This document shows, in pieces, positions 28,634 through 38,541 of a stretch of 64,000 bases of DNA (position 1 is its first letter; the number at the start of each line of letters is the position of its first letter). The stretch spans positions 1-64,000 of the forward strand of contig JAMCYS010000023.1 in the NCBI GenBank assembly GCA_023473795.1, in the 5' to 3' direction. The stretch is from Chloroflexota bacterium (GTDB lineage: Bacteria > Chloroflexota > UBA6077 > FW602-bin22 > JAMCYS01). A program made the position numbers and the translations under genes. The notes beneath the pieces were generated by a model that was given only the letters and a program-made list of their open reading frames with translations, did no database searches and was not told the DNA's origin.

Positions 28634-29164
28634 CTACTTGACACTCTTCAGATCCATTTGCTCCATGTCCCTGAGCACATCGTCGATGAGCTGGTGATGG
28701 GCAGATCTGTCGAAGCTACGACTCACTACTTGACCGGCCGCCAGCAGCGCGAGGTTAGCCACCTCGCCGCGCAGCGCTCTGCTTGCTTCCTCGCGGTCGC
28801 GCTCGATTTGAGCTCTGGCGCGCGACAAGAAGGCCTCGGCCTCGCGTTTTCCTTCATCACGAGCCACGACGCGCAGGCGCTCGCCTTCGGTGACGGCTCG
28901 AGCGATCACCTCTTGGGCCTCCAGGCGCGCCTTCTTCATCTCGGCCGCATAGTCATCGCGGACGCGGACGAGCTGCTGCTTGACCTCTTCGGCCTGTTCC
29001 ATGCTTTCCTTTACCCGCAGGGCCCTCTGGTCGAGCATTTTCACTACCGGCCTGTAAAGGAACCTGTAGAGCAGGTACATGAGCAGCAGGAAGTTGATGA
29101 TCTGCGCCACCAGGCCCACGGTATTGATGCCCAAGGCCCCGATCGCGGTCACTATGCCTTCCAA
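28634..29164 (-). CDS. atpF: Fo ATP synthase b subunit
   Basis: Peripheral-stalk subunit of 176 residues. A single membrane span (about 12-35, ending LLYRFLYRPV) precedes a long charged helix of more than 100 residues that dimerises. The start is a TTG at 29164 with a G-rich upstream sequence. There is a single b gene, so the stalk should be a homodimer. Confidence 0.95.
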   Translation of the reverse strand: MEGIVTAIGALGINTVGLVAQIINFLLLMYLLYRFLYRPVVKMLDQRALRVKESMEQAEEVKQQLVRVRDDYAAEMKKARLEAQEVIARAVTEGERLRVVARDEGKREAEAFLSRARAQIERDREEASRALRGEVANLALLAAGQVVSRSFDRSAHHQLIDDVLRDMEQMDLKSVK

Positions 29165-29301
29165 GGGAAACCCCCGCTAGAGAAATACCGATGTGGGCAT
29201 CTGCTCACCGGGCAGGGCGCCATCGGCGGGCGCCGTGCCTGCGCCGGCCGGACCGCCGCCTTGCGACGCGAGGTCCAGCCAGCGCCAGAGCAGGAATGAC
29301 C

Positions 29302-30437
<1,136 letters not shown>

Positions 30438-30552
30438 GGACTGCTACCGCCTGCTTGCCCGATGTAGGTGCGCCCACCAGTGCCCAACCCCAGGCGGAGC
30501 GACGACTGAACTACGTCGTACTCGACTGCCATACTGGTACCGGTCGGCTTGC

Positions 30553-30777
30553 TCAGCGACGCCTATCGCGCGTCGATTCGTCAATGGCCTGAGAGACCAG
30601 CCTCGCCACGCCGACGGTACCCGCCAGCACGCCGAGAATCATCGCCACTAGGAGTCCCCAGGGAGACGTACCAAAGTGACTGTCGAACCACAGGCCTAGG
30701 ACAAGGCTCACGATAATCGAGCCTACCATCGTGAACCCCAGCTGCATGAGGACCAACGGTCTGAAATCCCTACCCAT
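30553..30777 (-). CDS. AtpZ/AtpI-family protein
   Basis: A 74-residue membrane protein with two spans (about 8-30 and 42-66) and the connecting motif LGLWFDSHFGTSPWG, typical of the AtpZ/AtpI group found at the head of ATP synthase operons. Members are implicated in c-ring assembly or Mg2+/Ca2+ supply. The ATG at 30777 follows AGGAGGT; the predicted leader is only about 20 bases. Confidence 0.85.
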   Translation of the reverse strand: MGRDFRPLVLMQLGFTMVGSIIVSLVLGLWFDSHFGTSPWGLLVAMILGVLAGTVGVARLVSQAIDESTRDRRR

Positions 30778-30802
30778 GGTACCTCCTGAGCCAGCGGGCA
30801 AC

Positions 30803-30832
30803 AGTATAGCACAACGGTATTCTGCAATTCAA
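30803..30832 (-). promoter_or_regulatory. promoter of the ATP synthase operon
   Basis: Minus strand TTGAAT (30827-30832), 18-base spacer, TATACT (30803-30808), about 26 bases before the first start codon of the operon. Confidence 0.65.
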
Positions 30833-30909
30833 CCAAATCGAAAGGACGTTCGGTCGCTATTCGCAATCCAGCGTTCGCTTGAGCGAACCGCTGCAACTGG
30901 GCGGCGAGA

Positions 30910-30939
30910 TTGACAACGATCGCCGGCCGAACCTATACT
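30910..30939 (+). promoter_or_regulatory. promoter of the FecR-like gene
   Basis: Plus strand TTGACA (30910-30915), 18-base spacer, TATACT (30934-30939). It is divergent from the ATP synthase promoter. Confidence 0.65.
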
Positions 30940-30991
30940 GGCCGCTGCAGTCGCAACAACCACATCCAAGCGTTACTTCGCCGAGGTATCG

Positions 30992-32176
30992 ATGAGGAGG
31001 AATCCCGAGCGTCTGGCGTGGCTCGTGCTTGTCCTCTCGTTTGCCATCTGCGCCGTGACCGCCTCCGTAGTCCCCCCCGCAGCGCGGCAGTTCATCGACA
31101 CCCGCACCACTACTCGGACCGCCCGCCTGGATATCATCAGCGGCACTACCCTGGTTCGCCGTGCCGGCACGCCGGGCGAGCAGAGCGCAACCATCGGCAT
31201 GCAGATAGAGCCGGGAGACCAAGTGCGGACCGCGGGAGACGCCAGGGCAATACTCTGGCTGTTCGACGACAGCAATGTCGAACTTGGTCCCGATTCCACC
31301 GTGACCCTGCTCGATTCACAGTCGACGGTGTTCACCGACCGCGCCAGTGTGATCGCCCTCGGGCTCGCCGAAGGCAAGCCCATCGTCAACGTCGCCCTTC
31401 CCGGCACCCAGGAGCGGCAGTTCACCGTCAGCACTCGCTTCGGCAGTCTTCAGCTCGACGAGGGCGCTTACGAAGTCGACCTCTCGCAGGCGGACTCGGC
31501 CGAAGCAGTGGTCCGCATCGGCCAGGCCATGGTTACTGCGGCGGATCAGACTGTCACCTGCCGCACCGGACAGCGTGTGGCTCTTAAGTCGGGATCCCCT
31601 CCGGTCGGACCCTTGCCTCTAAGCAAGGACTTGCTCACCAACGGCAACTTCGCCCTGCCCACCAGCGCCGAGCTCCCCTTGGGGCCTGGCTGGAAGGGTG
31701 ACGAGCGGAATAGTGAAGGCAACAAAGGCACGGTCCAGGTCGTGGACGACGCCGCCGGCAATTATCTGCGCTTCCAGCGTGTCGGCCAGGGACACGGCGA
31801 GAACTACGCCGTGCAGGTGCTGGAGCGCGATGTCACGCAGTTCCGTTCGCTCAAGCTGCGCCTTGAGGTGAAGCTGGTGAACCAGTCGCTGAGCGGCGGC
31901 GGTGTGGCGGGAAGCGAGTATCCCTTCCATATCCGCGTGCTCTACCGCGACGCGCGCGGCCGGGAAGGTCGACTGGAATTGGGGCTCTACTACCAGAACG
32001 ACCAAGGGTATCCCACCACTTACGGCCAGAAGAGACCCAAAGGCGAGTGGTTCTTAGTAGAGCGGGACCTGGCCACCCTCGAGCCACGTCCGGCGCAGCT
32101 GATTTACATCGAACTGGCCGCCTCGGGGTGGGACTACGAATCATACACCCGCAAGGTGGAACTGATCGCCGAGTAG
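30992..32176 (+). CDS. FecR-like domain protein, exported or membrane-anchored
   Basis: A 394-residue protein of unknown function. An N-terminal membrane segment (about 9-30) probably serves as anchor. Residues about 55-190 resemble the FecR domain, with GDQVRTAGDARAILWLFDDSNVELGPDS and a second beta-rich stretch QFTVSTRFGSLQLDEGAYEV. The C-terminal 170 residues are beta-rich and resemble a carbohydrate-binding-type sandwich (start LLTNGNFALP, end YIELAASGWDYESYTRKVELI). FecR domains often respond to external ligands, but no sigma factor or TonB-type gene is nearby. It has its own good promoter, and ends 20 bases from the convergent relA. Confidence 0.72.
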   Translation: MRRNPERLAWLVLVLSFAICAVTASVVPPAARQFIDTRTTTRTARLDIISGTTLVRRAGTPGEQSATIGMQIEPGDQVRTAGDARAILWLFDDSNVELGPDSTVTLLDSQSTVFTDRASVIALGLAEGKPIVNVALPGTQERQFTVSTRFGSLQLDEGAYEVDLSQADSAEAVVRIGQAMVTAADQTVTCRTGQRVALKSGSPPVGPLPLSKDLLTNGNFALPTSAELPLGPGWKGDERNSEGNKGTVQVVDDAAGNYLRFQRVGQGHGENYAVQVLERDVTQFRSLKLRLEVKLVNQSLSGGGVAGSEYPFHIRVLYRDARGREGRLELGLYYQNDQGYPTTYGQKRPKGEWFLVERDLATLEPRPAQLIYIELAASGWDYESYTRKVELIAE

Positions 32177-32196
32177 CCCCGACCGCGGTCGCCCCC

Positions 32197-34530
32197 TTAC
32201 TTGCCGTTGCGGCTCTGCGACTCCATCACTCTCTGGACAGAGTACACGTCTCGGATGCCTTCTAACTTGGACATAAGGCGAGTGAGCTTGTCGATACTGT
32301 TCACCTGGACGGTGGAGGTGATGGTCGCCGTTCTGTCTTCGTGCACCTGCGCACTGGCGGCCACCATGTTCATCTTCGACTCCGCGACGATCGTGGCTAC
32401 GTCACGCAGCAGGCCTTCTCGATCTAGGGCCTCTATGCGCACGGTGACAGGGTAGGACATCTCGCCCACCCGACCCCACTCGACGTGTACCAGCCTCTCC
32501 CGTTCGTCCTCGTTGACCACGTTATGGCAGTCCGCACGGTGAATGGTCACGCCCTTGCCACGGGTAATGTAGCCAATGATCGGATCGCCTGGCACGGGAT
32601 GGCAGCAGGAGGCCAACCTGGTCAGAAGGTCGCCGACGCCCATCACCTTGATGCCGGAGGGCGTCGGAGGAGTCACCACGGTAGGTAGCGCCAGGCGCTC
32701 CTCCTCTTGTTGCGCCGCGGCCACCAGCTTCATCGCGATCTGCTGAGTGTTGATGTCGCCGTAGCCGATAGCCGCCAGAAAATCGTCCAGCTTCTCGTAC
32801 TTGAACTGCTTGGCGATCTCCTCGAGCTTCTCCTCAGCCAGACCAAGCCGGGCGAGGTCCTTTTCTAGCAGTTCGCGGCCGCGCACGATGTTCTCGTCTC
32901 GCTGTTGGTGACGGAACCACTGCCGTATCTTGTCGCGCGCGTGCGACGTCTTGATGAAGCCCAGGCTGGGGTTCAGCCAGTCGCGGCTCGGACCCTTGGG
33001 CGCCTTGCTGGTGAGAACCTCGATTATGTCGCCGTTACGTAAAGCGGTATCCAGAGCTACCAAGCGACCGTTTACTTTGGCGCCGAGGCAACGATGGCCA
33101 ATGTCAGTGTGGATTCTGTAGGCAAAGTCCAGAGGCGTAGCACCGGCAGGCAGCTCTTTGATCTCGCCCTTGGGCGTGAAGACGTAGACCTGATCCTGGA
33201 AGATATCGGTCTTGAGCGACTCAACGAACTCAACCGCGCCCCCAGCGACCTCTTTCTGCCAATCGAGCAGCTGCCGGAGCCAGGCAACCTTCTCTTCGAA
33301 GCGACTGTCCCGTTTGCCACCCTCTTTGTAGCGCCAGTGGGCTGCCACGCCGTACTCAGCCAGCCGGTGCATCTGGTGCGTACGGATCTGTACCTCGAGC
33401 GGGCTGCCGTCGGGCCCGATGACACTGGTATGGAGCGACTGGTAGAGGCTCTCCTTGGGCATGGCTATATAGTCGTCGAACTGACCAGGCATCGGCCGCC
33501 AAAGCGAGTGCACTACGCCAAGCGCGCTGTAGCAGTCGGCCACCTCCTCGACGATGACCCGCACCGCCAAGAGGTCGTAGATCTGGCTGAAGTCGACGCC
33601 TCGCTTCTGCATCTTGCGATAGATGCTATAAATGTGCTTCGGGCGCCCGCTCACTTCGGCTTTCAGCCCCGCTTTGCCCAGTTCTTCCCGAAGGATCGAG
33701 ATCACGCGGGCGACATAGCGCTCGCGTGTATCGCGCCGGCTGGCCAACAGCCCGGCCAGCTCCTTGTACTTGGCCGGCTCGAGGTGACGGAAGGCGAGGT
33801 CTTCCATCTGCCACTTCATCTGCCAGATACCCAGACGATTCGCCAAGGGAGCGTAGATCTCCATCGTCTCCTGAGCGATCTGGCGTCGCTTCGCGGCAGG
33901 CAGGTAGATCAGGGTCCGCATGTTGTGCAGGCGATCGGCGAGTTTGATCAGAACGACGCGGACATCCTCCGCCATCGCCAGGAACATCTTGCGCAGATTC
34001 TCCGCCCAAGCGTTGACCTCATCGGCGCTCTGCTTCTGGACCCGGCGTTTACTCTCTTCCAGGGCCTGCCAGTCGATGCGGCTCAGTTTGGTGACGCCGT
34101 CGACCAGGGCGGCGACCTCATCACCAAACTGCTGCTGGATGTACGCCACGGGCCGGCCTGTGTCCTCGGGGACGTCGTGCAGCAATCCGGCGACGATGGA
34201 CGCCGTATCGAGCTGCAGTTCCGCCAGAATGTGTGCCGTCGCCAGAGGGTGAATTATGTAAGGCTCGCCCGATCGTCGCATTTGCCCCGCGTGAGCCTCC
34301 TCAGCGAAGGCATAGGCGCGGCGCAACGTGTCAAGATCGGGCTGCGGCATGTAGGCGCTTACCAGCTCAATCAGGCTCTCAATCGAGTATCGACTTGTCT
34401 GCGGGAGGCCCGGCCTCTGCGCGACGCTGCCATCTGCCAGCGTCCTCAGGCTGCGCTCCGCGCCGTGGCGTAGCAGATCAAGGGACTCCCCCCCCGGCTC
34501 TGCCTTCCGATCCGGCCGCTTCTCCGCCAT
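32197..34530 (-). CDS. bifunctional (p)ppGpp synthetase/hydrolase RelA/SpoT
   Basis: Stringent-response enzyme, 777 residues. The HD hydrolase domain keeps the metal-binding residues (IIHPLATAHI and LLHDVPEDT, with HD at 118-119 and ED at 122-123). The synthetase domain (about 240-360) contains the conserved run LWRPMPGQFDDYIAMPK and SLHTSVIGPDG. TGS, zinc-finger (SCCHPVPGDPI) and ACT domains follow. Both activities are therefore probably present (Rel type). ATG at 34530 is used; TTG at 34551 or GTG at 34539 is possible. A promoter lies at 34630-34659. Confidence 0.96.
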   Translation of the reverse strand: MAEKRPDRKAEPGGESLDLLRHGAERSLRTLADGSVAQRPGLPQTSRYSIESLIELVSAYMPQPDLDTLRRAYAFAEEAHAGQMRRSGEPYIIHPLATAHILAELQLDTASIVAGLLHDVPEDTGRPVAYIQQQFGDEVAALVDGVTKLSRIDWQALEESKRRVQKQSADEVNAWAENLRKMFLAMAEDVRVVLIKLADRLHNMRTLIYLPAAKRRQIAQETMEIYAPLANRLGIWQMKWQMEDLAFRHLEPAKYKELAGLLASRRDTRERYVARVISILREELGKAGLKAEVSGRPKHIYSIYRKMQKRGVDFSQIYDLLAVRVIVEEVADCYSALGVVHSLWRPMPGQFDDYIAMPKESLYQSLHTSVIGPDGSPLEVQIRTHQMHRLAEYGVAAHWRYKEGGKRDSRFEEKVAWLRQLLDWQKEVAGGAVEFVESLKTDIFQDQVYVFTPKGEIKELPAGATPLDFAYRIHTDIGHRCLGAKVNGRLVALDTALRNGDIIEVLTSKAPKGPSRDWLNPSLGFIKTSHARDKIRQWFRHQQRDENIVRGRELLEKDLARLGLAEEKLEEIAKQFKYEKLDDFLAAIGYGDINTQQIAMKLVAAAQQEEERLALPTVVTPPTPSGIKVMGVGDLLTRLASCCHPVPGDPIIGYITRGKGVTIHRADCHNVVNEDERERLVHVEWGRVGEMSYPVTVRIEALDREGLLRDVATIVAESKMNMVAASAQVHEDRTATITSTVQVNSIDKLTRLMSKLEGIRDVYSVQRVMESQSRNGK

Positions 34531-34551
34531 TCCTGCCACAGTAGGCCCCAA

Positions 34552-34905
34552 TTCCTTAGTCGTGCTTGCTACCTAGCCTCATGCCGCTCGTTTGCCTAGG
34601 CCCAAGCCCAGTGCACATCGACACTAGTGAGTATAATCCGCGCTGGCAAGCTCCCGCAATCGAGACGCCAAGGCCGCCGCGGGATGGTCCAGGCAACCCC
34701 CGTGGCCCTAGCGGGCTCCAGTATACGCCGGTTCGCCAGGAAAACAAGTGGCGGCCAACTCATACGGCTCTCGCCGCCGCTTCGGTCGGGCGAGCCAGGA
34801 TATGTGGCCAATGAAGGGGCAACCTGGCACATCCCCTGCAACGCGACCTGGGCAGATACAGCAAGATTCTGTCGACGGCGCAGCCGCGGAAAGGTTGTTA
34901 TTGAG
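34552..34905. other. 354-bp region between relA and a DUF2795 gene
   Basis: Apart from the relA promoter there is no supported feature. The open frame that extends upstream of the DUF2795 gene through this region has no homology and poor codon character, and is not taken as a gene. Confidence 0.45.
34630..34659 (-). promoter_or_regulatory. candidate relA promoter
   Basis: Minus strand TTGCGG (34654-34659), 18-base spacer, TATACT (34630-34635). The overlapping plus-strand TATAAT (34632-34637) lacks a good -35. Confidence 0.5.
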
Positions 34906-35094
34906 ATGGTTTCCACAACTCAGCTGGCGCAGCAACTAAAGGGCCTGACTTTCCCCTGCCGCAAGGCCGATTGTGTGGCCTTTGCCCGGGAACACGGGGC
35001 GTCGGCCGAAGCAGTCGCGATGCTGGAGCAGATGCCAGAGCGACGATTTGACAGCATGGCCGACGTATGGTCCGCCCTCGGGGAGGTCGCGTAG
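34906..35094 (+). CDS. DUF2795 protein
   Basis: A 62-residue protein of the small DUF2795 family, function unknown. The pattern LAQQLKGLTFPCRKADCVAFAREHGASAEAVAMLEQMPERRFDS fits the family: a short helix, the L-x-x-x-x-FP motif, and helices ending with the phrase around LPDRxYxS. ATG at 34906 is chosen because homology starts there. A truncated relative begins at 36293 on the same strand, on the other side of the double-HExxH gene. It is convergent with that gene, 24 bases apart. Confidence 0.78.
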   Translation: MVSTTQLAQQLKGLTFPCRKADCVAFAREHGASAEAVAMLEQMPERRFDSMADVWSALGEVA

Positions 35095-35118
35095 CGCAGC
35101 ACTGCGCGGCAGAACGGT

Positions 35119-36105
35119 CTATCCTACCGCTGGAGCCGGGTCCTCGGCTGGCGCGGGCGCTTCCCAGAGCTCCCGTGCCATTTCGCGGGCGATGCCGATG
35201 GAACGGACTACCTGCAGGCGCTCCAGCAAATGGCGGCGGGCCACCGCGGCCGCCAAGTCGTCTGAGCTCCAGCCGTTCCGCGCCAGCAGGCGCTCGCGCT
35301 CTGCGGCCAGTTCGAGGTAGTGACCTTGGTCAGGATTCCAGGTGGCCTGCGCAACCAGCCTACCGATCTCGGCGTCGTCCAGACCTAAAGCACCCAGCCC
35401 ATACACCAGGTCGATCGCGACGCGCAGCGCTTCCCCGTCCAGCTGGTAGCAGCCAGAGACGACGTTGGCGATCAGATCGTGCCGAAAGCCCGGCAGGCTC
35501 GCCAGCCAAGCGTGCGCTTCGGCGAGCGCCGTCTTGTGGTCACTGATTCCTTCCGCCAGTGCGGTCACCGAGTCGAGGACGTCGGCTAGGGAATAGAACT
35601 CCGCGCCGCCGTCCTGCAGCGAGTGGAAAACCTCGTGGAAGAGGTCGTTGGCCACCACGCCGCGAGTCGCCAGCGCCGTCAGCCGGGTGGCCAGGTCGGG
35701 CAAGTCGCCCGCCAGCATGATGGTCCCATCCCGGTAGCAGGCTTGGGCGCCGCCGAGAACCTCCGGTGCTTCATCCACCGGAACGACCTGAACGGGACAC
35801 GGCAACGGCAAAGACAGCAGATCGGGAGCGAAAGGGTCCAGCCCCAGCCTGGCGAACCGTTCCAGGACCTCTGTCTCCTGGGCGATGCGTCCTTGGAGGC
35901 GGCTGGCAAAAGCCGTGAGCGCCTCCGCGTCGAGTGAGTGGAAGAATTCGTGCAACTCGTCGTCGGAAGCCAGGGTGCGATTGTGCTCCTTTTGGGCAGC
36001 CACGAGCGACTCCAACTCGGCGATGGAAAGGGCAGACGTGTCCCCGGCGCGCACTGACGGCCAACACCCCTTCTGCCAACTGACCCCAGCCTCTATGCTT
36101 TGCAT
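35119..36105 (-). CDS. protein with two HExxH motifs, unknown function
   Basis: A 328-residue protein of unknown function. ATG at 36105 is used; the open frame continues upstream without evident homology. It contains HEFFH at residues 52-56 and HEVFH at 157-161, each followed by SL, which are possible zinc sites. The second lies in a convincing metallopeptidase-like helix (VVANDLFHEVFHSLQDGG) with acidic residues 8 and 22-26 positions later. The first is in a more charged helix. No signal peptide is seen, so it is probably cytoplasmic. The C-terminal half is helical. A metal-dependent hydrolase or a repeat of a metal-binding module are both possible. Confidence 0.65.
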   Translation of the reverse strand: MQSIEAGVSWQKGCWPSVRAGDTSALSIAELESLVAAQKEHNRTLASDDELHEFFHSLDAEALTAFASRLQGRIAQETEVLERFARLGLDPFAPDLLSLPLPCPVQVVPVDEAPEVLGGAQACYRDGTIMLAGDLPDLATRLTALATRGVVANDLFHEVFHSLQDGGAEFYSLADVLDSVTALAEGISDHKTALAEAHAWLASLPGFRHDLIANVVSGCYQLDGEALRVAIDLVYGLGALGLDDAEIGRLVAQATWNPDQGHYLELAAERERLLARNGWSSDDLAAAVARRHLLERLQVVRSIGIAREMARELWEAPAPAEDPAPAVG

Positions 36106-36292
36106 TCCAGTAGCCCTTCCGGCGACGCCGCACGTTGCTCGCGCTTTGACCGCGCGGCGAATTATACAGATAACACGGTTCGAATCGCCATGGTGCAGCG
36201 GCCGTGCGAGCAAGTCCTCTGGCACGGAAGGTGCCGCAACGGGCTGGCGCGGCATTGTGGCCCGCGGAAAACAGGCAAGGAAGGAGAATTGG

Positions 36293-36448
36293 ATGGCAGA
36301 CCAAGACCATTCCACCGCCAATATCGCCCACTACCTGCAAGGGGCCGACTTCCCCTGGTGGTCTCATCCTCAGAGCCGCAGGTTCAGGTCGGTCCCGTGG
36401 GCAACGCACTTGCCATCGGGACGCACCGCCACCAAACGAGTGCGGTAG
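36293..36448 (+). pseudogene. truncated DUF2795 gene
   Basis: A strong ribosome-binding site (AAGGAGAA) and ATG at 36293 start the sequence MADQDHSTANIAHYLQGADFPW, which matches the DUF2795 N-terminus (compare LAQQLKGLTFP in the gene at 34906). After about residue 22 the homology ends, and the frame runs on into the antisense of the radical SAM gene and stops at 36448. The rest of the family domain is missing, so the gene appears truncated where the radical SAM gene's 3' end now begins. Confidence 0.55.
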
Positions 36449-37392
36449 CCCGACCGCGCCACCACGAGTTCACCCCCTGTGGGGCAGTAGGTGTTCTCGC
36501 CTTCACCCGGGGGTACGTTACCCAGGTAGACGAAAGCCAGGCCCTCGCTCTTTGCCAGCTGCTGAGCCATCGTCAGAGTCGAGAGAGGCGTGGCAGGTAG
36601 ATGGCTGAGCCTGGCGTGGGGAAAGAAACGGGTAATGTGCCAGGGAGTCTCCGGCCCCAACGCATCCCTGATCCAACGGGCCAGACGACGCAACTCCTCC
36701 GGCTCATCGTTATGTCCGGGTACGAGGTTCGTCACCACTTCGACGTGCATCGACCAGCGCCGCCGCGCCCTCTCGGCCACCCGGCGCACGCCCTCTGGGC
36801 CCTCGACGCCGATGAGGTCGCGGTAAAAGCCGGGCGAGTAGCTCTTGCAGTCCACTCGGTAGACATCGAGGTAGGGGCCAATGAGGTCTAACGCCTCCTC
36901 GCTGGCATAGCCATTGGTAACATAGACAGTGTACAGACCCGCTTGCTTAGCCAGGCGGGCGCAGTCCAGGGTGTACTCCAGCCAGATCGATGGTTCGTTG
37001 TAGGTCCAGGCCATGCCTGTGCAACCCTGTTCGAGAGCCATCTTCACCGCTCGCTCGGCCGACAGGTACGCGTCCTGTGGCTCGCCACTGCTGCCATCGG
37101 CGTAGGCGATTTGCCAATTCTGGCAGAACGAGCAGCGGAAGTTGCAGCCCAGGCTGCCGAGCGAGAAGACTTGGCTGCCCGGCCGGTAGTGGAAGACAGG
37201 TTTTTTCTCTACCGGGTCGGCGGCCGCCGAGGAAACGACTCCGTAAATGACGCTTTGCAGCACCCCGTCCCGGTTCACCCGTGTGCGGCAATGTCCCCAG
37301 GCGCCCGGCGCAATCACGCAGCGCCATTGGCAGACGTGACAGCGGGCGCGCTCGCCAGCCAGGCGCTCGTAGAGCACGGTCTCTCTCAGCAA
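36370..37392 (-). CDS. amrS: AmrS-type radical SAM protein (AmmeMemoRadiSam family)
   Basis: Radical SAM enzyme of 340 residues. The cluster-binding motif is CNFRCSFCQN near residue 83 (CxxxCxxC), preceded by SLGSLG. An N-terminal CHVCQWRCVIAPGAWGHCRTR gives four more cysteines, as usual in the AmmeMemoRadiSam and pyruvate-formate-lyase-activating-like family. The C-terminal region VYLGNVPPGEGENTYCP is also a family feature. The start is a TTG at 37392 behind AAAGGA. The partner genes AmmeMemoRadiSam A and B are not present. It is last in a cluster of five minus-strand genes that begins at 41336. Substrate unknown. Confidence 0.87.
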   Translation of the reverse strand: MLRETVLYERLAGERARCHVCQWRCVIAPGAWGHCRTRVNRDGVLQSVIYGVVSSAAADPVEKKPVFHYRPGSQVFSLGSLGCNFRCSFCQNWQIAYADGSSGEPQDAYLSAERAVKMALEQGCTGMAWTYNEPSIWLEYTLDCARLAKQAGLYTVYVTNGYASEEALDLIGPYLDVYRVDCKSYSPGFYRDLIGVEGPEGVRRVAERARRRWSMHVEVVTNLVPGHNDEPEELRRLARWIRDALGPETPWHITRFFPHARLSHLPATPLSTLTMAQQLAKSEGLAFVYLGNVPPGEGENTYCPTGGELVVARSGYRTRLVAVRPDGKCVAHGTDLNLRL

Positions 37393-37476
37393 GCGGCTCG
37401 GTCCTTTCTAGAGCGACCCGACGATGGTAGACGAGGGTGGTAGAGCCAAGGTTGGCGTAGGGCCGAGTTTGGGCCC

Positions 37477-38541
37477 TTACCCGGCCAGTTCCAGGTTGGC
37501 TAAGGGGAAGGTGTGGGTCGAGCCATCCTCCAACGTCACGTCGGCCGTTGCGGAGGCAATTGTACCTGCGATCTGCCGAGGACTCAAGGACAGCGAGGCC
37601 ACCCGCCCCCAGAGGCCGCAGCGCCCCCCGGCGGCGATGCGGACCTGCGCTCCGACCTCCAATCGGGGCGGCGGCGGCTCGACCGGAGCGGGCGCCTGCA
37701 GACAAACGATCACTTGCGGGCGCAACGGGCACTGCCCCTGATCGGCAGGCAGCAGCACCAACGCCGGACGTCCTAGTGCCTGGCAAAGTGCGGCAAACGT
37801 CTGGCCAGCCATTGGCCCTTCGCCTAGCGACTCCACCGGCAGCACCGCCAGACCGGGGAACGCCCCCTCCACGGCGGCCTGCCAACCTTCGAGCGTCACG
37901 CTGCCGGCTACGACCGCCTTGACGCCCGCCGCCTGCGCCCGCTGCAGCGTCTCCAAATTGGCCCATCCGCCAAAGAGCACGCTGCCGCCGGCCCTGGCGT
38001 CGACGCCCACCCGTCCACCGGGCTCGTCAGAACCGCGCTGCAGCGGACCGTAGGACTCGCCGCCGCTCATCGCCAACGCCTGCAGCAGGAGGGCCGGGGT
38101 TTCGATTGTCACCCCGCGCTCCGGAACGATTGCGGACACCCTGCCGGCTAGGGCCGCCGCCACAGCAATCACCTCGGCTATGGGCCGGACCACAAGGAGA
38201 CCCTCCTCGGCCCGGAAATCGAGCACCATTCCGGCGACCGGGCAGCGGCAGGTAGCGGTTGTGCGTCCGAAGAGGCCCCGCTTGGCGGCGACTACCTCCC
38301 CCTCCGCCACTTCCTCTCCCGGCCGCTTCAGCAAGAAGGAGGATACGTCCTTGCCTTCTTCGCCGAGCAGAGCCGCCACCGGCAGCGTGAACGGCCAGCG
38401 ACTCGGTTCAGCGCGAGCGACGATCTCTTCCTGCCTAATCACGCGGCCGCGGGAAACCAGCACCTCGCCCGGGCAGGGGAGGAGGCGTGCCAACCTGACA
38501 ACCCTCTGATTCGCCCCTAGGCCGATGACCACGGCGCTCAC
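37477..38541 (-). CDS. beta-rich conserved protein downstream of GlmL-like gene, unknown function
   Basis: A 354-residue protein of unknown function whose GTG/ATG-type start overlaps the stop of the GlmL-like gene. The N-terminal 120 residues are beta-rich with a biotinyl/lipoyl-like or barrel-sandwich pattern (SRGRVIRQEEIVAR, LLKRPGEEVAEGEVVAAKRGLFGRTTATCRCPVAGMVLDF). A middle alpha/beta part contains SVLFGGWANLETLQRAQAAGVKAVVAGSV. The C-terminal 90 residues hold a small barrel with a KOW-like GRVASLSLSPRQI. No enzyme motif is recognised. The tight coupling to the GlmL-like gene implies joint function. Confidence 0.72.
   Translation of the reverse strand: MSAVVIGLGANQRVVRLARLLPCPGEVLVSRGRVIRQEEIVARAEPSRWPFTLPVAALLGEEGKDVSSFLLKRPGEEVAEGEVVAAKRGLFGRTTATCRCPVAGMVLDFRAEEGLLVVRPIAEVIAVAAALAGRVSAIVPERGVTIETPALLLQALAMSGGESYGPLQRGSDEPGGRVGVDARAGGSVLFGGWANLETLQRAQAAGVKAVVAGSVTLEGWQAAVEGAFPGLAVLPVESLGEGPMAGQTFAALCQALGRPALVLLPADQGQCPLRPQVIVCLQAPAPVEPPPPRLEVGAQVRIAAGGRCGLWGRVASLSLSPRQIAGTIASATADVTLEDGSTHTFPLANLELAG

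Noticed and set aside
33094-34473. Plus-strand open frame of 459 residues over relA
   Set aside because: Antisense shadow of a gene with all expected RelA/SpoT motifs.
34627-34905. N-terminal extension of the DUF2795 protein
   Set aside because: The 93 additional residues show no homology and the family starts at the ATG at 34906.
36172-36190. GGTTCGAATC-like sequence resembling a tRNA T-loop
   Set aside because: The flanking five bases on each side cannot pair, and no acceptor, D or anticodon arm can be built around it.
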